Position numbers and translations under genes: made by a program. The notes under the pieces were generated by a model. It was given only the letters and a program-made list of their open reading frames with translations, did no database searches and was not told where the DNA came from. 64,000 bases of DNA from G963663365 sp963663365. Lineage in GTDB: Bacteria; Hinthialibacterota; Hinthialibacteria; Hinthialibacterales; G963663365. Below are positions 17,651 to 25,149 of this stretch, piece after piece (within the stretch, counting starts at the first letter, position 1; the number at the start of each line of letters is the position of its first letter). Location of the stretch: the NCBI GenBank assembly GCA_963663365.2, contig CAXXIH010000003.1:788462-852461 (forward strand). Direction: 5' to 3'.

Positions 17651-19354
17651 ATGGCACAACCAACACCACAACAGTTGGTTGCAATAATCAAAAAACTTCA
17701 AACTCGCGTTAAGTTCTTGGAATCGGAACTTGAAAAGGCGCAAGCTGCCGCACAAGTTGCTGGAGCCGCGCCACAAGTGTCTACTCCTGCAGCAAAGGCC
17801 GCCGCCGTTGCGCCTGCGGCTCCAGCCAAAGCCAAGGCGGCCCCGGCTCCTCAAGCAGCCGCCGTCAGTGCTGAACCGGAACCCGAACCCGAAAAAGAAG
17901 AGGCCCCGGCTCCTCCCCGGCCCAAAGTCGGCGCGCCGCCTCCTATGCCGGAAGCACCCCCATCTGAGGAAGTCGAAGCCCCGGCGGCTGCAACAGCAGA
18001 AACCGGAGAGGGTGATGACGACGATCTGCTTCCCGGCGGTTTGACCAAAGCACCGATGCCGCAGCCCACCGTGCCCGGATGGCCGCTTGAGTTCAGCAAG
18101 CCGCAGGGCCATGTTCTGCACCCGGTAAACGATCCGATTTTGGTTGTGCCCCCGGACCGTGCCGTACCCACATTCGGGCCGGGCGAATTCCTGGAACACG
18201 TATTAGATGGCGAAGATGAAGATGCCGCTAATATGATGCGAAAGATGTACGCCAAGTTTCAGGAGTGCGGGCCGGATGAAAAACGGGATGTGCTTAACCG
18301 TCTCACCAGCCAATACTGGGCCTTGCTGCAAACCATGACCCAGCGGATCGGCAAAGAGGATTTCTCATGGCCCAAACGTCTCTTTATGCGTTTCGGGCTG
18401 ATCGATCCCAATATGCTCAGTGAGGATCTCTTTAAGACCGTCTATCACGAAACCAGCCAGCCCGGCAATACCGGTGTTTACTATGTCGATGAATGGCTGG
18501 AAGCGATTTATAACAAAGAGTTCAAGTACAGCGATATCGATGAAATGGCTCTTGAAGGGGCCAAGCCTGACAAGGCCCCGGATGGTTCCACCTGTGTAAA
18601 ATATGAGATGATTAACGTGCCGCAAATGCAGCGCATGGTCGTGGGGCCGCGCGCCAATATGTGCACGATTTTAAGTTCTGATTATTGTACGCCGGGCCGT
18701 GATAATCCGGTGATGATCCGTCCCTTTGTATATGAGGCGCTAAAATATCTCAAGCCTTATGACTACACGATATATCAACGCAAATACAAAGGCGAAGATA
18801 TCGAAGTACAGCCCTTGGTGTTGATTATGCCCGGGTATGGTGTGCGTAGCGCCTGTTGGGAACCTTGGAGTCCGGGCAAAAAGGATTCCGGACCGCGGTT
18901 TTTGGTCTGTTTCTTCCCGCCCCGTGCCTCGTACAAATGCCTGGTTGAGGCAATGTCCGACTACCGTTGGGAGTATGCCAAGGCTGAAGCCATGCACTAT
19001 TGGCTTAGCGAAGGCCTCACCGGAAAGTTCCTGGCGATGTTTACCTCCAAAGAACAACGCCAAGATATGAAGCGGCTTTTCCGCGACCACTACCAGCATT
19101 GGATTTTAAACGAGGCGAGGCGTATCCCCAAACTCGACCGCAAAATGCGCGAGTGGTTCTTTATTCAAGTTCCCTATTCCGATCCGGTCAAAGCGCCTTT
19201 GGGGCAAGGTGGTGTGTTTATGCAGTTGGTCCAGCGCGAGCAAGCCAAACGCGAACGCGACGCCAAAGAAAAAGAAGAGCTGGAACGGATCAAAGCCGAA
19301 CGCGAAGCGCGTATCGCCGCCCGCAAAGCCAAACAAGCCATGCAAGAGGCGTGA
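17651..19354 (+). CDS. Uncharacterised protein with Ala/Pro-rich linker and coiled-coil ends
   Basis: A 567-residue protein I do not recognise. Residues ~1-38 form a predicted coiled coil (LVAIIKKLQTRVKFLESEL). Residues ~39-135 are a low-complexity Ala/Pro/Glu stretch. Residues ~140-530 look like a folded domain rich in Trp, Tyr and Met, with segments such as YYVDEWLEAIYNKEFKYSD and a glycine-bearing MPGYGVRSACWEPWSPGKK. The C-terminal ~40 residues are a Lys/Arg/Glu/Ala helix. No signal peptide or membrane span is visible, so it should be cytoplasmic. The ribosome site is weak (AAGGG). Composition and codon use look like the neighbours, so it is a real gene of unknown role. Confidence 0.85.
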   Translation: MAQPTPQQLVAIIKKLQTRVKFLESELEKAQAAAQVAGAAPQVSTPAAKAAAVAPAAPAKAKAAPAPQAAAVSAEPEPEPEKEEAPAPPRPKVGAPPPMPEAPPSEEVEAPAAATAETGEGDDDDLLPGGLTKAPMPQPTVPGWPLEFSKPQGHVLHPVNDPILVVPPDRAVPTFGPGEFLEHVLDGEDEDAANMMRKMYAKFQECGPDEKRDVLNRLTSQYWALLQTMTQRIGKEDFSWPKRLFMRFGLIDPNMLSEDLFKTVYHETSQPGNTGVYYVDEWLEAIYNKEFKYSDIDEMALEGAKPDKAPDGSTCVKYEMINVPQMQRMVVGPRANMCTILSSDYCTPGRDNPVMIRPFVYEALKYLKPYDYTIYQRKYKGEDIEVQPLVLIMPGYGVRSACWEPWSPGKKDSGPRFLVCFFPPRASYKCLVEAMSDYRWEYAKAEAMHYWLSEGLTGKFLAMFTSKEQRQDMKRLFRDHYQHWILNEARRIPKLDRKMREWFFIQVPYSDPVKAPLGQGGVFMQLVQREQAKRERDAKEKEELERIKAEREARIAARKAKQAMQEA

Positions 19355-19358
19355 GGGG

Positions 19359-19979
19359 CTATTTATCGCGTAAATGCCCGGCGGCGATTAGTTCATCACG
19401 GAATGTTTCAATTTTTTGCATAAGTGACTTAAACACGTCCCCGAATTCCTTATCTAAATCATAAGCCAGACTTTGTGGCTCTTGACTCCTAAGAAGCCTA
19501 CCCGTGAATTCATATCGAGACATGCCAAAACCAAACACTTCTCCCTTAATCTGTTTAGTTTTCTCTTTATATTTTCTGTTATGTTCAAGAATCATAATGC
19601 GATTGTATGAATTTTCCAATTCAACAGATGCTCGAACAGTATACCGCTGGAGCGTATCCCAAGGCTTCTCAATCTCCTCTTCTCGCTCAACAGTATCCAA
19701 ATCACAAATTCGTGCCATTTCTTTGTCATATATTTCACTAAGTTCCATTAGTGCACGATTTGCGGCCGCAAACCATCGCACATAGGCTTCACGCAGTTCC
19801 GCCTTTTCTCGATAATGCCGCTCACGTTTATATAAGGAATATGATCCCGCTAACGCCAGAGCACCACCAAGGAGTGTTGAAAAGAAAGTGGAGTTAAGGG
19901 AGAGCAAATTAACCAACCACGTAATTAGTTCGCTCACATAAGAAAATAGACCTTGGAAAATTGCCTGAATCCATTCCAT
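19359..19979 (-). CDS. Small membrane-anchored protein, function unknown
   Basis: 206 residues. Two hydrophobic stretches lie near the N-terminus (IQAIFQGLFSYVSELITWLV and TLLGGALALAGSYSLY). A mostly helical, charged domain follows. I do not recognise the family. ATG at 19979 is preferred because GGAGG lies five to six bases upstream. It converges on the preceding gene with only 4 bp between stops. Its codon use is somewhat more AT-rich than the neighbours and it sits beside a repeat-rich intergenic region, so it may be a recent arrival; that is inference. Confidence 0.7.
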   Translation of the reverse strand: MEWIQAIFQGLFSYVSELITWLVNLLSLNSTFFSTLLGGALALAGSYSLYKRERHYREKAELREAYVRWFAAANRALMELSEIYDKEMARICDLDTVEREEEIEKPWDTLQRYTVRASVELENSYNRIMILEHNRKYKEKTKQIKGEVFGFGMSRYEFTGRLLRSQEPQSLAYDLDKEFGDVFKSLMQKIETFRDELIAAGHLRDK

Positions 19980-20090
19980 CACGCCCTCCATTTCGGCGGT
20001 TTCGGCGGGGGCTACAGATGCCGCTCAGCCCCGCTTGCGGATATGATAGCATGAAATTAGAAAAATTATTCTGCTGCAATTATAATCACG

Positions 20091-20113
20091 AATTGCCTCG
20101 CACCTTCAGTGCT
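20091..20113 (+). repeat. Intergenic repeat, copy 1, with GCACCTTC-GTGC hairpin
   Basis: A 23-bp element whose 3' part is a small hairpin (GCACC/GGTGC type with TTC loop; this copy reads GCACCTTCAGTGC at 20100-20112). It matches 20621-20643 with one mismatch. The core also occurs at 20201-20213. Confidence 0.6.
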
Positions 20114-20135
20114 TAGGATTTTTGGGGGACATTTA

Positions 20136-20187
20136 CCCAGGCTGGCGCCCTTCACCCGCCTACGGCGCTCTCGGGCTCTAGCCTGGG
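20136..20187. repeat. CCCAGGCT/AGCCTGGG inverted repeat
   Basis: Perfect 8-bp arms at 20136-20143 and 20180-20187 enclose a GC-rich segment. It lies immediately upstream of the second GCACCTTCGGTGC core and appears to be part of the same intergenic repeat complex. Confidence 0.45.
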
Positions 20188-20200
20188 CTCAGCCTGCTTC

Positions 20201-20213
20201 GCACCTTCGGTGC
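20201..20213 (+). repeat. GCACCTTCGGTGC hairpin core, copy 2
   Basis: The 13-bp palindrome GCACC-TTC-GGTGC is preceded by CTTC instead of the CCTC seen in copies 1 and 3. Confidence 0.55.
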
Positions 20214-20281
20214 TTGGATTACACATTTGAATCGGCGGTGAGGATGGTGAGGCAATTGGTGCGGGATATCGTTGTCGTATG

Positions 20282-20384
20282 AATCACGAAAGCGCGAAAA
20301 TCCACGAAAGGCACGAAAAGGAGAAACAAAGATCGTGGTTCGTTTCGTGGCCTTCGTGTTCCGATTTCATGGGTTTCGTGGTTC
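20282..20384. repeat. CACGAAA-type inverted repeat
   Basis: The left arm (20282-20320) has repeated CACGAAA units. The right arm (20340-20384) has the complementary TTTCGTG/TTCGTG units, giving an imperfect inverted repeat of roughly 40-bp arms. Similar CACGAAA blocks occur between genes in many bacterial genomes, sometimes translated as MNHE(K)HE-like starts of GxxExxY proteins. A frame here begins that way but carries no such domain. Confidence 0.55.
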
Positions 20385-20471
20385 AAGGCCAAAGTGAAGT
20401 AATAAGCCCAGAAGGCAAACTCGCCAGCTGCTTTTTACTAGTTATGAGGCTAAATGTACATTCAACGGGTG

Positions 20472-20496
20472 GCGCAGATAAATCTTTTATCTGCGC
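20472..20496. repeat. 11-bp perfect stem hairpin
   Basis: GCGCAGATAAA (20472-20482) and TTTATCTGCGC (20486-20496) enclose a three-base TCT loop. It lies in the ~700-bp gene-free stretch 19980-20690 and has no neighbouring gene start, so it looks like a dispersed repeat rather than a terminator. Confidence 0.5.
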
Positions 20497-20620
20497 GCGA
20501 CAGCGCAAGAGGTGGAATCAGAGTATGTTTGCTGCAAAAAACTCTCTTGCCATCCGCTAATTTCATAAAACAAACACACCAAAAACCAAAGGTGCGGGGC
20601 AAATAAAAACGATTAACACA

Positions 20621-20643
20621 AATTGCCTCGCACCTTCGGTGCT
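20621..20643 (+). repeat. Intergenic repeat, copy 3
   Basis: The second long copy of the 23-bp element (one mismatch to 20091-20113). It is followed by CAATTTATAATTTGTGATTA, which resembles in inverted orientation the TGCAATTATAATCACG that precedes copy 1. The two copies may bound one composite insertion of about 550 bp. Confidence 0.55.
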
Positions 20644-20690
20644 GTTCGCTATGCAATTTATAATTTGTGATTACACCCGTATCGAAAAAA

Positions 20691-21974
20691 TCACGTCCGT
20701 ATCTCACCGCGGCCGAAGACGATGAATTTTTGTGTGGTGAGGCCTTCGAGGCCGACCGGGCCGCGTGCGTGCATCTTGTTGGTTGAGATACCGATCTCGG
20801 CACCTAAACCATATTCGCCGCCATCGGAGAAGCGCGTGGAGGCATTGACCATGACTGAAGATGAATCCACTTCACGTAGAAAACGTTGGGCCATGGTGTA
20901 ATTTTCGGTCACGATGGTTTCGGTGTGTGTGGAACCATATTTGGCGATGTGATCGGCCGCTTCGTCGAAACCATCCACGACACGGATTGCCACAATCAAA
21001 TCCAAATACTCTTCATACCAATCATCCTCGGTGGCGGGTTTTGCCTCGGCAATCCATTGTTGTGTCTCGTCATCGCCGCGGATTTCGACTCCGGCATCGA
21101 GTAATGCCCGGCCCAGCCGTGGCAGTAAAATATCGGCGATATCCCGGTCGATCAAAAAAGTCTCGGCTGCATTGCACACGCCCGGACGTTGGGTTTTGGC
21201 ATTGATGCAGATCGAAAGCGCCATCTCTAAATTGGCATCACGATGCACATACACATGGCAATTGCCATCGTAATGCTTTAAAACCGGCACGGTGGCGGTT
21301 TCAACGACGAGTTTAATCAGAGGCTTTCCACCGCGCGGCACAACGACATCGATACAATCATCCAAGGTCAAAAGCGTACGCACCGCTTCGCGGTCGGTGG
21401 TATTCACAAATGCAATCGCATCGGAAGGTACACCCGTACCTTGGGCGGCTAGGTGCAAAATTTCCACCAATGCACGGTTGGAATGAATGGCTTCAGAACC
21501 GCCACGCAAAATCACGGCATTGCCCGATTTGAGACAAAGCGCCGCCGCATCGGCGGTTACATTGGGGCGGGATTCGTACACGATGGCAATTACACCAAGG
21601 GGTACACGCATATGTCCGACTTGAATCCCGCTGGGACGTGAGCGCATGCCGGTGATCTCCCCGACTGGGTCGGGCAGCGCGGCGACTTCTTCCAACATCG
21701 TTGCGACACCTTCCAGACGGGCATCGGTTAGACGAAGCCGGTCTAACATGGCCGCTGAAAGCCCCTTCTCCGCCCCGGTTTTTAGATCCAATTCGTTTTG
21801 TTCTTGGATCGATTTGACCTGTTCCCGGACCAGTTCCGCGGCCCGGCACAGAAAAGCGTTCTTTTGCGCGGTGGGCATTGCTCCCACAACACGGGCGGCG
21901 GCTTTGGCACAACGAGCCAGTTCTTGAGTATAGGCAGCAACATCGGTTGCGGGATCAATCGCCGTGGGGGTCAT
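20691..21974 (-). CDS. proA: Gamma-glutamyl phosphate reductase
   Basis: NADPH-dependent second step of proline synthesis from glutamate. About 427 residues, the normal family length. The aldehyde-dehydrogenase-like fold is clear: VYESRPNVTADAAALCLKSG, NAVILRGGSEAIHSN, and the catalytic cysteine in TQRPGVCNAAETFL. The conserved C-terminus GPVGLEGLTTQKFI is present. ATG at 21974 follows AAGGAG by ten bases; the frame is open to 22094 but the extra 40 residues are not family-like. proB is not adjacent. It is separated from groEL by a strong terminator. Confidence 0.93.
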   Translation of the reverse strand: MTPTAIDPATDVAAYTQELARCAKAAARVVGAMPTAQKNAFLCRAAELVREQVKSIQEQNELDLKTGAEKGLSAAMLDRLRLTDARLEGVATMLEEVAALPDPVGEITGMRSRPSGIQVGHMRVPLGVIAIVYESRPNVTADAAALCLKSGNAVILRGGSEAIHSNRALVEILHLAAQGTGVPSDAIAFVNTTDREAVRTLLTLDDCIDVVVPRGGKPLIKLVVETATVPVLKHYDGNCHVYVHRDANLEMALSICINAKTQRPGVCNAAETFLIDRDIADILLPRLGRALLDAGVEIRGDDETQQWIAEAKPATEDDWYEEYLDLIVAIRVVDGFDEAADHIAKYGSTHTETIVTENYTMAQRFLREVDSSSVMVNASTRFSDGGEYGLGAEIGISTNKMHARGPVGLEGLTTQKFIVFGRGEIRT

Positions 21975-22091
21975 TTTCTTAAAACTCCTTACATATGAAC
22001 CGAATCTCCGGTTGGAAAATGTGAGTATAGGCCGGAGCCTCGTGGGAGCAAACAGAAGGTGAATACAAGCCTGCGTAACAAAGGCAGTCTC

Positions 22092-22145
22092 CAAAAAGTA
22101 AAGAGCCGGATCGCATGCCCATTAAAGGATACGAACCGGCTCTTT
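22092..22145 (-). terminator. groEL terminator
   Basis: On the minus strand AAAGAGCCGG (22145-22136) pairs with CCGGCTCTTT (22109-22100), a perfect 10-bp stem. A T-rich ACTTTTTGG follows at 22099-22091. It lies about 110 bp after the groEL stop. Confidence 0.75.
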
Positions 22146-22252
22146 GTTGACATTCGTTTATTCCGCCGCCTTTTTTACATTACATGCAAAGGTTGGCGAA
22201 ACATGGAATGCGGGTAAAGAAGCGATTGGACGCTTGGACTGTCAGGAGTCCA

Positions 22253-23908
22253 TTAGAAGCCCATTCCGCCTCCCATACCTCCCATTCCACCACCCATGCC
22301 GCCATGAGGATCGCCTGCGGGCGGCTTGGGCGGCTCAGGTTTTTCAGCGACGACTGCTTCAGTGGTGAGCAGAAGTCCGGAAATGCTGATGGCGTTCAGA
22401 ATTGCCGAGCGGGTGACTTTGGTCGGATCGATGACACCGGCCTTAACCAGGTCTTCCATCTTGTCTGTGAGCGCATTGTAGCCCATCGCGCCCTTAGCGG
22501 CTTTGACCTGCTGCGCGATAACCGAGCCTTCTTCACCGGCATTTGTAGCAATCTGTTTGGTTGGCTCCATCAGCGCCTTGCTGAGGATATCGACACCCAC
22601 CTTAAGGGCATCGCTGCCTTTGGCTTTTTCCAGATCGGAAAGCGCGCGGATCAAGGCAACACCACCGCCCGGCACAACGCCTTCTTCAACAGCGGCGCGG
22701 GTGGCATGAAGGGCATCTTCCACACGGGCTTTCTTCTCTTTCATTTCGCTTTCGGTGGCCGCGCCAACTTGAATCACGGCAACGCCGCCGGCCATCTTGG
22801 CAAGACGTTCTTGGAGTTTTTCGCGGTCGTAATCGGAAGTCGTTTCGACAATCTGCTGACGGAGCTGATCGAGACGTCCCTTAATGTCGGCTTTCTTACC
22901 GCCGCCTTCGACGATGGTTGTGCAGTCTTTGTCGACGATAACGCGTTTGGCGGTGCCCAGATCATCCAAGGTAACGCCTTCGAGTTTCACACCGAGGTCT
23001 TCGCTGATGAATGTGCCGCCGGTGAGAATGGCGATATCCTGCAACATGGCCTTGCGGCGGTCGCCGAAACCAGGCGCCTTAACCGCACAGACATTGAGTG
23101 TCCCGCGAATCTTATTCACAACGAGCGTAGCCAGAGCTTCGCCTTCGACATCTTCGGCGAGAATCAAAAGCGCCCGTCCGGACTGAGCCACTTTCTCCAA
23201 GACCGGCAGGATATCCTGCATGTTGGAGATTTTCTTTTCGTACATAAGGATATAGGGATCTTCGAACTCGGCATCCAAGGTCTCGGCGCTGGTTGCGAAG
23301 TAGGGCGAAAGATAGCCCTTATCGAACTGCATGCCTTCAACAACATCCAAGCCGGTTTCGATGCTTTTGGCTTCTTCAACGGTGATAACGCCGTCTTTTC
23401 CGACTTTTTCCATGGCATCGGCGATCAGTTCGCCGATGGAGTCGTCGTTATTGGCGGAAATGGAGGCAACGCGAACGATTTCATCGCGGCCTTTAACATT
23501 TTTGGAAAGACCATTCAGGCTCTCGCAAATGATTTCCAAGCCTTCATCCAAGCCGCGCTTGATCGTCATGGGATCCTGGCCTGCGGTTACATAGCGTAAA
23601 CCTTCACGGAAAATCGCTTCGGCCAAAATCGTGGCTGTGGTTGTGCCATCACCGGCGATATCACTGGTCTTGCTGGCGACTTCACGCACCAAACGCGCGC
23701 CGATTTGCTCAAAATGATCGGGAAGTTCAACCTCTTTGGCGACAGAAACACCGTCTTTGGTTACTGTGGGTGAACCCCATTTTTTATCGATAACAACATT
23801 ACGCCCCTTGGGTCCGAGCGTCACTTTGACGGCACGCGCAAGTTTCTCAACACCAACCAACATGCGCGAGCGGGCGTCTTCTTCAAACGCTAACAATTTT
23901 GCAGCCAT
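22253..23908 (-). CDS. groEL: Chaperonin GroEL
   Basis: ATP-dependent 60-kDa chaperonin, 551 residues, the usual length. The N-terminal region LARAVKVTLGPKGRNVVIDK, the ATP-binding GDGTTTAT and the C-terminal Gly-Met tail (GGMGGGMGGMGGGMGF) are all present. It is 20 bp downstream of groES. No CIRCE element was seen upstream of the pair. A 471-residue open frame on the opposite strand is a shadow of its codon pattern. Confidence 0.98.
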   Translation of the reverse strand: MAAKLLAFEEDARSRMLVGVEKLARAVKVTLGPKGRNVVIDKKWGSPTVTKDGVSVAKEVELPDHFEQIGARLVREVASKTSDIAGDGTTTATILAEAIFREGLRYVTAGQDPMTIKRGLDEGLEIICESLNGLSKNVKGRDEIVRVASISANNDDSIGELIADAMEKVGKDGVITVEEAKSIETGLDVVEGMQFDKGYLSPYFATSAETLDAEFEDPYILMYEKKISNMQDILPVLEKVAQSGRALLILAEDVEGEALATLVVNKIRGTLNVCAVKAPGFGDRRKAMLQDIAILTGGTFISEDLGVKLEGVTLDDLGTAKRVIVDKDCTTIVEGGGKKADIKGRLDQLRQQIVETTSDYDREKLQERLAKMAGGVAVIQVGAATESEMKEKKARVEDALHATRAAVEEGVVPGGGVALIRALSDLEKAKGSDALKVGVDILSKALMEPTKQIATNAGEEGSVIAQQVKAAKGAMGYNALTDKMEDLVKAGVIDPTKVTRSAILNAISISGLLLTTEAVVAEKPEPPKPPAGDPHGGMGGGMGGMGGGMGF

Positions 23909-23928
23909 AATAAATTCACTCCTATTTC

Positions 23929-24249
23929 TTATTCAACGATGGCGAGAACATCTGATTCGTACATCATTAAATAAGTTTCACCATCAACTTTTATTTCCGT
24001 GCCACTGTATTTTCCATACAGAACCTTATCGCCCACGCTCACCTCTAGGGCAATCGTTTTGCCGTTCTTGTCCTTTTTCCCGGGACCGGTTGCCACAATG
24101 GTTCCCTCTTGGGGTTTCTCTTTTGCCGAATCCGGAACGTAAATATTGCCGATTTTATCTGTGGCTTCTTCTTGCGGCTGGACCAGAATACGGTCGTTCA
24201 GCGGCTTGATTTGGAGGCCACCTTTCGCTTTGGCTTTTTTAGCCGACAT
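23929..24249 (-). CDS. groES: Co-chaperonin GroES
   Basis: 106 residues. The core begins at IKPLNDRILVQPQEEATDKIGNIYVPD, with the mobile loop, and ends YLMMYESDVLAIVE. An extra Lys/Ala-rich N-terminus of about ten residues (MSAKKAKAKGGLQ) precedes the usual start. AAGGAGG lies ten bases before the ATG. About 120 bp separate it from batE. A short AAGGC/GCCTT hairpin at 24319-24332 with TTTT on the minus strand could act as a weak terminator or attenuator there. Confidence 0.97.
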   Translation of the reverse strand: MSAKKAKAKGGLQIKPLNDRILVQPQEEATDKIGNIYVPDSAKEKPQEGTIVATGPGKKDKNGKTIALEVSVGDKVLYGKYSGTEIKVDGETYLMMYESDVLAIVE

Positions 24250-24369
24250 AATTCTCTTTCCTCCTTAAGGAATAATCGTTTATCAATCATTCACCATCCG
24301 GCGCACAGGTTTCTGTAAAAGGCGTATGCCTTCCCCAGGCTCCCGTGCCATGACAGTGATTCTTTCGCT

Positions 24370-25149
24370 TTAGATCAGGCCCAAGTTGTCGCGGGAGATC
24401 CACCCCGTGATATTGTTGGGTAGCCGGATACGAACCCAGCCCGAACGAAATTCGCCAATCCGGACTTTGGTGCCCTCATGCAAAACAGCCGTCGGCGAGT
24501 AATCCGCACCCGGGCCGGTTTTCGCCTCGATTTCCGGCGCGATAATGACACCCTCTTGTACTGTTTCAAACTGAATAATCTTGATTGTGGTTGAGACCAT
24601 TCCAATCAGGAGCAACGCCATAACCGCCCTTCTCAACCACGTGAGCCGGTCCGACCATCCTGTGAACCAGCCCAAGATTAACAAAATTACGAAAATCCAC
24701 CACAGTAGAGCCACTGTCCAGAGGCTCTCACGCAGGTTTAATTTGCTGTGTAAATCGTAAACGAAGCCAACCACACCTTCCGATTTGGCTGGACGCAGAA
24801 CCTCATCGACGGTCAGATTCCGGGCATACTCGAGATTGTGGCGTAAATCGCCGAATCTCGGCAGATAGCGGAGCGCCCGTTCGTACTCCAAGATGGCTTC
24901 GCCCAGCTTCCCCTGCCGGAATAGAGCATTGCCAAGATCATAGTGAAGCCAACCATTCGTGACACCTGAATCCAAAATGCTCTGATAGGCCTGGGCTGCC
25001 TCATTGAGGCGTCCGTCTTCATAGTAGCCATGGGCCTCTTCAACAGAAGGAGGCACGGTCACCGTCTGCTGCGCCCCAAGTGGCAGCGTACCTCCCACCC
25101 AGAGCAGGAAAAAGGCTGTTATACCGATGCCAAGACGCTGCCGAGTCAT
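24370..25149 (-). CDS. batE: BatE-like TPR/SH3 protein
   Basis: 259 residues. A signal or anchor peptide at the N-terminus is followed by two TPR-like helical pairs (AHGYYEDGRLNEAAQAYQSIL; LHYDLGNALFRQGKLGEAILEYERAL), two membrane spans (~142-160 and ~170-188) and a C-terminal SH3-type domain (VRIGEFRSGWVRIRLPNNITGWI). This is the architecture of BatE from bat (Bacteroides aerotolerance) operons. It overlaps batD by 4 bp. Its role is thought to be in envelope or stress physiology; molecular function is unknown. Confidence 0.85.
   Translation of the reverse strand: MTRQRLGIGITAFFLLWVGGTLPLGAQQTVTVPPSVEEAHGYYEDGRLNEAAQAYQSILDSGVTNGWLHYDLGNALFRQGKLGEAILEYERALRYLPRFGDLRHNLEYARNLTVDEVLRPAKSEGVVGFVYDLHSKLNLRESLWTVALLWWIFVILLILGWFTGWSDRLTWLRRAVMALLLIGMVSTTIKIIQFETVQEGVIIAPEIEAKTGPGADYSPTAVLHEGTKVRIGEFRSGWVRIRLPNNITGWISRDNLGLI

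Noticed and set aside
20279..20560. 93-residue frame starting MNHESAKIHERHE
   Set aside because: It is a translation of the CACGAAA repeat and the right arm; no GxxExxY domain follows.
22184..23599. 471-residue open frame opposite groEL
   Set aside because: It is fully antisense to groEL and has no ribosome site; the composition reflects groEL codon bias.
24250..24369. Possible CIRCE element before groES
   Set aside because: No TTAGCACTC-N9-GAGTGCTAA-like sequence is present.
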